Source: Kitasatospora sp. NA04385
GTDB taxonomy: Bacteria; Actinomycetota; Actinomycetes; Streptomycetales; Streptomycetaceae
DNA length: 64,000 nt
NCBI RefSeq assembly: GCF_013364235.1
Contig: NZ_CP054919.1
Span: forward strand, 3,880,701-3,944,700
Direction of reading: 5' to 3'
Shown: positions 58,898 through 64,000 of the stretch, piece after piece
Layout: each line of letters opens with the position of its first letter
Numbering within the stretch: the stretch's first letter is position 1
Translations under genes and position numbers: made by a program
The notes under the pieces: model-generated
The model's database searches: none
What the model saw: only the letters and a program-made list of their open reading frames with translations
What the model was told of the DNA's origin: nothing

Positions 58898-59572
58898 TCA
58901 CGGGTAGACGGTGGGGGCGATGGCGGCCAGCGCGCAGTCCTGCTGCGGGCGGCACTGCACGGCCAGGGTGATCGCCCGGGACTCGCCGCCGCGGCCGCCG
59001 CCGCTCCAGGCGATGTCGACGGTGCCGGTGACGGTGACGGCGTAGATGTACGCCCGGCTCAGCGCGCCGGGGTCCTGGGCGACGGCCTGCCGGAAGCCGT
59101 CCGGTAGGTGCGCCTCCAGGTCGCGGGCGGTGGAGGTCTGCTCGTTGTCGCGCATCCGCGACCAGAGCACCGGGTCGGGGACCTGGGCCTCGACGGAGGC
59201 GCCGTCGGCATACTGGCTCTCCGAAGTGAGCCACAGCCGAAGGCCGTTGACGAAGTTCTGCTGGTCGAGCGCGCGGGTGTCGTAGGACCACAGGGTGCGC
59301 GCGAGCGCGGTGGCGTAGTCGGTCGGGGAGGTGGTGTGCGGGGGACGGGCCACGTTCCCTGTGGCCTCGCCGGACGGTTCGGCGGAGGCGGTCGACGAGG
59401 AGGTGGGCCGGGGGGCGGCGGTGGGCTGGGTGGCGGAGTGGTCGGCGTGGCCGCCGCCCGCCAGCCGGGCGGCGAGCCCGGCCAGCAGGGCGGCGGCCAG
59501 CAGCACGCCCAGCCCGATCAGCAGCCGCCGCCCGAAGACCGGATTGCTGCTGCTCAGATGGGACTTGGTCAC
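58898..59572 (-). CDS. VirB8/TcpC-like bitopic protein
   Basis: 224 residues. One N-terminal membrane helix (RLLIGLGVLLAAALLAGLAA) follows a short cytosolic head. A Ser/Pro/Ala linker leads to an exported alpha/beta domain (DYATALARTLWSYDTRALDQ, FVNGLRLWLTSESQYADGAS, SRAYIYAVTVTGTVDIAWSG). Size, topology and the NTF2-like pattern fit VirB8/TcpC scaffold proteins. GTG at 59572 directly abuts the preceding stop codon. It lies among the other channel genes. Confidence 0.72.
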   Translation of the reverse strand: MTKSHLSSSNPVFGRRLLIGLGVLLAAALLAGLAARLAGGGHADHSATQPTAAPRPTSSSTASAEPSGEATGNVARPPHTTSPTDYATALARTLWSYDTRALDQQNFVNGLRLWLTSESQYADGASVEAQVPDPVLWSRMRDNEQTSTARDLEAHLPDGFRQAVAQDPGALSRAYIYAVTVTGTVDIAWSGGGRGGESRAITLAVQCRPQQDCALAAIAPTVYP

Positions 59573-59884
59573 TTACTTGACCTGCGTCCCGAGGGTGCTG
59601 AAGAAGCTCACCAGGCCGTTCGCGGCGCCCAGCAGCAGGGCGACACCGCCGGCGGCCAGGACGCCCTGCTTGCCCTTCGCCTCGGCGCCGTGGCTGCCCG
59701 TGTGGTGGCCCCAGGCCCACACGACGCCGGCGACGGCGAGCGCGCCGACCGTGGCGATGATCGCGAACAGGTTGATCGAGGAGACGACCTTCTTCAAGAC
59801 CGCCAGGCCAGGTAGACCGCCTTCGGCCGGGGTGACGCCCGGGTCGTAGGCCAGGTGGGTGATCGCCTCAGCGAGTATGGACAA
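59573..59884 (-). CDS. DUF6112-like small two-helix membrane protein
   Basis: 103 residues with a cytosolic or amphipathic head (LSILAEAITHLAYDPG) and two membrane helices (INLFAIIATVGALAVAGVVW; GVLAAGGVALLLGAANGLVS) separated by a polar loop GHHTGSHGAEAKGKQ. This is the pattern of DUF6112 and of VirB2-type pilin-like subunits of actinobacterial conjugation loci. TTG at 59884 has GGAG exactly six bases upstream; longer frames add implausible sequence. Its stop abuts the VirB8-like start. Confidence 0.75.
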   Translation of the reverse strand: MSILAEAITHLAYDPGVTPAEGGLPGLAVLKKVVSSINLFAIIATVGALAVAGVVWAWGHHTGSHGAEAKGKQGVLAAGGVALLLGAANGLVSFFSTLGTQVK

Positions 59885-59979
59885 ACGTTTCTCCAGGGGG
59901 ATTTGGGCATGCCGGGGCGCGGGACGGCGCGCCGCTGCGGCACGGAGGAAAGGGGGAAGGAAGGGAAGGGAGGGGGAGG

Positions 59980-61095
59980 TCAGGGGACGATGCGGCGGAT
60001 GGCGATCACGCCGGATTTCCAGGAGTCCCACTGGGCGATGCGGACCACGTCGCCGGTGTGCGGGGCGTGCACCACCAGGCCGGAGCCGATGTACATCCCG
60101 ACATGCTCGGGGCCCTTCGCGCCCGGCTCGGTGAACAGCAGGTCGCCGGGGCGCAGGTCGCCGACCTGGACGGCAGTGCCCTGCTTGACCTGGTCGTAGG
60201 TGACGCGGTCGAGGGTGTTGACGCCCGCGGCCCGGTACGCCTGCATCACGAGGCTGCTGCAGTCGCAGCGGCCCATCGGGTCCTCACCGTGGCTGTTGGT
60301 GCAGGAACCGCCCCACTGGTAGGGGGTGTTGAGCTGGCCGAGGGCCCAGCGGATAGCGGACTGCACGGGCAGGGGTGCGTCGCTGGGGATCTGGTAGCCG
60401 GCTGGCAGGGTGCCGGGCGGGATCACGCCCCAGTCGGTGTCCGCGCCCGGCGGCGTGCACGAGCCCGGTGAGGCCGTGGGCGTCGGCGCGGTGCCGGCGG
60501 CGGGTGCGCCGAGCGAGGCGCCGATCGCCTGCTGAAGGGCGGTGGCCAACGGCTCCCACTGCGCGTACGCCTCGGGGAAGCCGCTGAGCTGGACCTTCTG
60601 CGCGGCGACGGTGAGCGGCAGCTCCTGCCAACCGGGCACCGCCAGCAGCGCCTTGTAGAAGGAGGTGCTCGCGTAGACGGGGTCGGTGACCTGCTCGGGG
60701 GTGCCCCAGCCCTGGGACGGCCGCTGCTGGAACAACCCCATCGAGTCGCGGTCGCCGTAGGTGAGGTTGCGCAGGCGGGACTCCTGCATCGCGGTGGCCA
60801 GGGCGATGATCTGGCCGCGGGCCGGGACCTGCAGGGCGATGCCGGTGGCGACGATGGCCTTGGCCATCGGGATCTGGGTGGTGGGCAGATCCAGGCCCTC
60901 CACCGGGACGGTGGGGCCGGAGCCTCCGCCCAGGATCAGCTTGACCGCCGCCTCGACGGCGGCGCTGTCCACGCCCTGCGCCTCCGCGGTCGGACAGGCC
61001 GCCGCCGCGTTCCCTTCGATGGCCGCGAACGGCACGACCACGGCGAACGGGGCCAGCAGGATCCCGGCCGCGAGGGCGGCGGCGATCTTCTTCAC
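59980..61095 (-). CDS. Lysozyme-like plus NlpC/P60 cell-wall hydrolase (VirB1-like)
   Basis: 371 residues. A signal or anchor sequence KKIAAALAAGILLAPFAVVV is followed by a lysozyme-like domain (IIALATAMQESRLRNLTYGD, SMGLFQQRPSQGWGTPEQVT) and a C-terminal NlpC/P60 domain. The latter has the catalytic Cys in GRCDCSSLVMQAYRAAGVNT and the His in GPEHVGMYIGSGLVVHAPHT. It would open peptidoglycan for the transfer channel. I start at GTG 61095, just before the signal sequence. The frame is open to a TTG at 61224, which would add a Pro/Arg-rich cytosolic head and is possible. Confidence 0.85.
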   Translation of the reverse strand: MKKIAAALAAGILLAPFAVVVPFAAIEGNAAAACPTAEAQGVDSAAVEAAVKLILGGGSGPTVPVEGLDLPTTQIPMAKAIVATGIALQVPARGQIIALATAMQESRLRNLTYGDRDSMGLFQQRPSQGWGTPEQVTDPVYASTSFYKALLAVPGWQELPLTVAAQKVQLSGFPEAYAQWEPLATALQQAIGASLGAPAAGTAPTPTASPGSCTPPGADTDWGVIPPGTLPAGYQIPSDAPLPVQSAIRWALGQLNTPYQWGGSCTNSHGEDPMGRCDCSSLVMQAYRAAGVNTLDRVTYDQVKQGTAVQVGDLRPGDLLFTEPGAKGPEHVGMYIGSGLVVHAPHTGDVVRIAQWDSWKSGVIAIRRIVP

Positions 61096-61353
61096 CGGCG
61101 CCGCCGGCGGCGCGGACCTCCTCGGCGCGGGCCCGGGTCGCGGGCGGTCCAGAAAGCGGGCAGGGGGATTCCCGGCACGGGTGTCTCCGATCGTGTGAGT
61201 GGCAGCGCGGGCAGACTCGTCCAAGGGCGTGCGTGCGCTGCCGGGGGGTGTGGTGGAATCGGCCGGACTTCCGATGCGCCTGCGCTCGAAGGAAGTTCCC
61301 GCTTCCGTCGGTGCAGGTCAGCGCCTCGGTGTCCCTGGCGACAAGCAAGACGC

Positions 61354-61441
61354 TAGGCGGGCCGATATCTCCCGGGCAAGGAATCCGCGGATGTTCGCGA
61401 ACATTCCTGAATTCCTTGCCCGGGAGATATCGGCCCGCCTA
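61354..61441. promoter_or_regulatory. 31-bp perfect inverted repeat with a central palindrome
   Basis: The arms 61354-61384 and 61411-61441 are perfect reverse complements over 31 bases. The 26-base spacer holds CCGCGG and the perfect 14-base palindrome ATGTTCGCGAACAT (61391-61404). Each arm contains GATATCTCCCGGGCAAGGAA, nearly repeated at 33036-33056. It lies in the 364-base gap between divergent genes (hydrolase/T4SS leftward, methyltransferase rightward), so it could be a double operator, a replication or transfer site, or a recombination site. The rest of the gap (61225-61353, 61442-61588) shows nothing clear. Confidence 0.85.
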
Positions 61442-61588
61442 CGTTCTTGTCCAGGCCCAGCGGCGAGGATCGCGGCGGGTCCTCCCCACCCGCCCCGTCA
61501 CCGGGCCTTCGGCCGGTCTGCGCGACAGCGCGCGGGCCGCGCCCCCGCCGACCGGCGGCACTCCCAACCCCTGCGAGGACATGACCAC

Positions 61589-62344
61589 TTGACCCGAACC
61601 GACCCCGACTACACCCTCCTTCGGGGCGACGCCCTGACCCGGCTGACCGAACTGCCCGGCCGGACGGTCGACTGCGTGATCTGCGACCCCCCGTACAACA
61701 GCGGCGGCCGCACCACCCAGGAGCGCACCGGCCGGACCGCCCGCGAGAAGTACACGAGCGGCGTGAAGGTCGTACTGCCGGACTTCCCCGGCGAGCACAA
61801 GGATCAGCGCAGCTATGGCTTCTGGTTGTCCCAGCTGCTCGCCGAGGCGTACCGGCTGACCGTCGACGGCGGCACCGTGGCCGTTTTTTCGGACTGGCGG
61901 CAGCTGCCGACCACGACCGACGCGCTGCAGGCCGGCGGCTGGCTGTGGCGCGGCATCGTGCCCTGGTACAAGCCCGCCGCGCGCCCGCAGAAGGGCCGCT
62001 TCACCCAGAACGCGGAGTTCGTGGCCTGGGGCTCCAAGGGCGCGATGGACGGCGACCGAAACCCCGTCTACCTGCGCGGACTGCTGGAGGGCAGCCAGCC
62101 CAAGGGCTCCAGCCGCGAGCACATCACCCAGAAGCCGCTCGGCATGATGCGCGAGCTGGTGAAGATCTGCCCGCCCGGCGGCACCGTCCTCGACTTCACC
62201 GCGGGCAGCGGCTCCACCGGGGTCGCCGCCCTGCTGGAGGGCCGCTCCTTCCTCGGCATCGAGCTCACCGAGCACTACGCGGACATCGCCGAGCGCCGCC
62301 TGGCCGAGGCCCGGCAGAGCCTCGCCGAAGCCGACCCGGCCTGA
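61589..62344 (+). CDS. Orphan DNA methyltransferase (N6-adenine/N4-cytosine type)
   Basis: 251 residues. The catalytic motif IV is VDCVICDPPYNSGG (DPPY at 33-36). After a middle region (YGFWLSQLLAEAYRLTVDGG; WRGIVPWYKPAARPQKGRFT) come HITQKPLGMMRELVKICPPG and the AdoMet-binding FxGxG motif VLDFTAGSGSTGVAALLEGR. Motif IV before motif I is the beta-class order. No restriction enzyme is adjacent. TTG at 61589 has GAGGA about nine bases upstream. An ATG at 61581 reads only ATG ACC ACT TGA, whose stop overlaps this TTG. Confidence 0.88.
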   Translation: MTRTDPDYTLLRGDALTRLTELPGRTVDCVICDPPYNSGGRTTQERTGRTAREKYTSGVKVVLPDFPGEHKDQRSYGFWLSQLLAEAYRLTVDGGTVAVFSDWRQLPTTTDALQAGGWLWRGIVPWYKPAARPQKGRFTQNAEFVAWGSKGAMDGDRNPVYLRGLLEGSQPKGSSREHITQKPLGMMRELVKICPPGGTVLDFTAGSGSTGVAALLEGRSFLGIELTEHYADIAERRLAEARQSLAEADPA

Positions 62345-62390
62345 CCTAGCCGCCTTCCCCCAACCACCCACCACCGCAAGGAGATCCACC

Positions 62391-63263
62391 CTGCCCACCC
62401 CCTGTTCCCCCGACCCCGACCGGACCTCCGGCTGCGGTCCCGACTCCGACGGCTGCGGCGCCAGCGGCTGCCCGGGCTGGTGCGCGAGCGACTGGTCGCT
62501 GCACCACCTGGCCAACGGCCGCGACGTCTTCGTCAGCCCGTGCCAGCGGGTGCGCGTCGAGGACGACCCCGGCGCCACCTGGGAGCCGGCGCTGACCGTG
62601 ACCGCCTACGCCAGCCCTGCCGGAGACGTCCTGTGGCGGGCCGAGTTCAGCACCCGCACCCCCGACGCGGTCTTCGCCTCGCTCCTGTGCGCGCTCGCCC
62701 GCGACCTGGCCGAGCCGAACCCGCGCGACCAGCGGCGGGCCCTGCGCGGCCCGCGCGTGGAGAACGCCTCCGCGTGCCTGCCCGAGACCGGCCGGTACCG
62801 GCAGGAGTTCGGCCTGGAGCACTCCTACCTCGGCGGCCGACTCGCCTGGACTCTGTGGGGCCGGGACGAGAAGGGTGAGCGCTGGCAGGTCCGCTTCGCC
62901 GACGCCACCCCGGCCCACCTGGTCGCCGCCGCCTGCCGGCCGCTCGTCGAGGAGGAGGAGCGCCGACGGGCCGAGGCCGCCGAGAACGCGTCCACCGTGC
63001 TCCCCGCCTTCGACGACACGACCCCGGACGCGGACGCGGACGAGCGGCCGACCGAGCCCGCCCCGCGCACACCGCGCAAGCGGGCCAAGGGAGTCCCGCT
63101 GGAGAGCGTTCTGCGGATCGCCCGCGAGGACCTGCCGGAGGGCAGCCCCGTCAACATCCGCACCGTCTCGGCCGCGGTCCGGACCCAGGGCTTCGGCGTC
63201 AGCACCCGCCGCGCCCAGGAGGCCGTCGCGATTCTCAAGGCCGAACGGGCCGACCGCCCGTAG
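62391..63263 (+). CDS. DUF317 protein with C-terminal HTH-like domain (apparent CTG start)
   Basis: 290 residues. A Cys-rich head (CGPDSDGCGASGCPGWCASD) precedes a DUF317 unit (HLANGRDVFVSPCQRVRVED, LWRAEFSTRTPDAVFASLLC) and a second (SYLGGRLAWTLWGRDEKGER, WQVRFADATPAHLVAAACRP). The basic C-terminus RKRAKGVPLESVLRIAREDL, VSAAVRTQGFGVSTRRAQEA resembles a helix-turn-helix. The first standard start in frame (GTG 62550) would remove the head and half a domain. CTG at 62391 has AAGGAG seven bases upstream. Probably a DNA-associated accessory protein; function unknown. Confidence 0.72.
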   Translation: MPTPCSPDPDRTSGCGPDSDGCGASGCPGWCASDWSLHHLANGRDVFVSPCQRVRVEDDPGATWEPALTVTAYASPAGDVLWRAEFSTRTPDAVFASLLCALARDLAEPNPRDQRRALRGPRVENASACLPETGRYRQEFGLEHSYLGGRLAWTLWGRDEKGERWQVRFADATPAHLVAAACRPLVEEEERRRAEAAENASTVLPAFDDTTPDADADERPTEPAPRTPRKRAKGVPLESVLRIAREDLPEGSPVNIRTVSAAVRTQGFGVSTRRAQEAVAILKAERADRP

Positions 63264-63267
63264 AGGC

Positions 63268-63308
63268 GCGCCCGGGCGGCGGACCTCTGCGGCCCGCCAC
63301 CCGGGCGC
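63268..63308. terminator. Hairpin terminator after the DUF317 gene
   Basis: GCGCCCGGG (63268-63276) pairs with CCCGGGCGC (63300-63308). The stem extends inward by three pairs (GGC/GCC) after one mismatch. It starts five bases after the stop codon at 63263. Confidence 0.65.
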
Positions 63309-63363
63309 CCCGACGGCGCACAGCACCCCTCCGCCCATCACGCCCGCAGCCAGGGAGCACTCG

Positions 63364-63423
63364 ATGAACAGCACCAACAGCCGACCGGACGCCGTGAACT
63401 CCCTCCGGGAGAAGGAGCGTTGA
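63364..63423 (+). CDS. 19-residue upstream ORF coupled to the next gene
   Basis: ATG with GGGAG exactly six bases upstream opens MNSTNSRPDAVNSLREKER. Its TGA overlaps the TTG of the following DUF317 gene (TTGA, 63420-63423). The peptide is polar and has no known family. It most likely serves to deliver ribosomes to the TTG, whose own ribosome site (GGGAG/AGGAG) lies within this ORF. Confidence 0.55.
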   Translation: MNSTNSRPDAVNSLREKER

Positions 63424-64000
63424 GCCGCGAGTCGATGAGCGGCGGTCCGTCGGCCGTCGCCGGGCACTGCCTGGAAGGCCCCGGATCCCCGGGCGACGTC
63501 CAGCAGGCCCTGAGCGTCCTGACCGGCGAGCGCGGCTGGCCGCACCACCACAACCCCGAGACCGGGAACACCTTCGTGGCCAGCCCGTGCGGCCTGGTGC
63601 ACGCCGGCCACCTGCCCGACCACTTCTGGCCGTGGAAGCTCGACGTCACCGACGGCCCCTTCCAACTGCCCCAGTGGCGGGCCGAGTTCTCCCCGCAGAC
63701 ACCCCCGCTGGTCGTCGCCGCGATCCTCGACACGGTGGCGCGGACCCTGGAGAGCGACCCCGACCGCCTCACCGGCGCCACCCGCGACGTCGCCGAAGCC
63801 ACCGCCGTCCTCACCGCGGCCGGCTGGAGGACCGAGCACACCGACATCCGCACCACCGTCACCTCGCCCAAGCCCCGAGCCGGGCTCGCCGGACTGTCCC
63901 TCCAGCGCCACCCCGAGCCCTGGCAGGGCGACGAACTCGACCGGTACGAGGACACGATCACGCTCTGGTGCGGAGCCGATAACAGCCCCCGCCGGTGGAC
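63420..64000 (+). CDS. DUF317 protein (3' truncated by window)
   Basis: At least 193 residues, open to the right edge. The first unit shows VQQALSVLTGERGWPHHHNP, TFVASPCGLVHAGHLPDHFW and LPQWRAEFSPQTPPLVVAAI, the DUF317 pattern of a VASPCG strand and W-R-A-E-F...T-P. A second begins near RDVAEATAVLTAAGWRTEHT. TTG at 63420 overlaps the stop of the 19-residue ORF; an ATG at 63435 in the same frame is an alternative. It is downstream of another DUF317 gene and a hairpin terminator. Confidence 0.75.
   Translation, partial: MSRESMSGGPSAVAGHCLEGPGSPGDVQQALSVLTGERGWPHHHNPETGNTFVASPCGLVHAGHLPDHFWPWKLDVTDGPFQLPQWRAEFSPQTPPLVVAAILDTVARTLESDPDRLTGATRDVAEATAVLTAAGWRTEHTDIRTTVTSPKPRAGLAGLSLQRHPEPWQGDELDRYEDTITLWCGADNSPRRW

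Noticed and set aside
61095..61180. Short minus-strand ORF (GTG with GGAG six bases upstream) ending in GTGA at the hydrolase start
   Set aside because: The predicted peptide is mostly Pro/Arg/Gly low-complexity sequence in a region that also reads as an N-terminal extension of the hydrolase; not enough to call a gene.

Overview
The window is high-GC actinomycete DNA, most likely from a streptomycete. Nearly every codon ends in G or C, GTG and TTG starts with GGAG-type ribosome binding sites are common, and the gene content (WhiB, DUF2637/SpdB-like, repeated DUF317, DUF4913) is typical of Streptomyces plasmids and integrative elements. No rRNA, tRNA, integrase, transposase or CRISPR array is visible. 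The layout fits part of a large conjugative plasmid or conjugative element.

Layout. (1) 1-4.1 kb: a translationally coupled sugar-transfer operon (NDP-sugar epimerase, HAD phosphatase, GT2, GT4), convergent with a TrmH/SpoU RNA methyltransferase. (2) 4.4-7.6 kb: a helix-turn-helix protein, a 39-residue membrane peptide, an IclR regulator and a quinone-type oxidoreductase. (3) 7.6-13.5 kb: a regulatory stretch, WhiB, a DUF2637 membrane protein with a collagen-like tail, a block of five hairpins resembling an origin of transfer, then MobC and a relaxase. (4) 13.6-17.4 kb: a cassette ATP-grasp / MFS exporter / ATP-grasp, flanked by hairpin terminators. (5) 61.1 back to 19.4 kb, all on the minus strand: a very long, tightly packed series of genes. 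Its upstream end (61-53 kb) is a type IV secretion module: NlpC/P60 hydrolase, small membrane protein, VirB8-like, VirB6-like, SCO6880-like, VirB4 ATPase and a ParB-like protein. The rest encodes a VirD4-type coupling protein, a PAPS-reductase-like protein, a cytosine methyltransferase, a DnaB N-terminal-domain protein, an HxlR-like regulator, an MFS/HAD pair and about 25 unassigned small, often helical proteins. A hairpin at 19319-19358 ends the series. (6) 61.4-64 kb, plus strand: a large inverted repeat, an orphan DNA methyltransferase and two more DUF317 genes.

Working together: MobC and the relaxase would nick the hairpin-rich site, the coupling protein would recruit the complex, and the 53-61 kb proteins would form the channel. 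This is a single-strand, relaxase-based conjugation system rather than the TraB double-strand system usual in Streptomyces.

Two patterns cut across the genes. First, many otherwise unrelated minus-strand proteins, and the relaxase, end in a similar Ala/Pro-rich, arginine-tipped tail, which the secretion components lack; this could be an export tag. Second, 18 genes appear to begin at CTG or ATC. For 12 of these, no ATG, GTG or TTG lies upstream that would keep the conserved N-terminus. Both are read from the sequence by eye and need computation or experiment to confirm.
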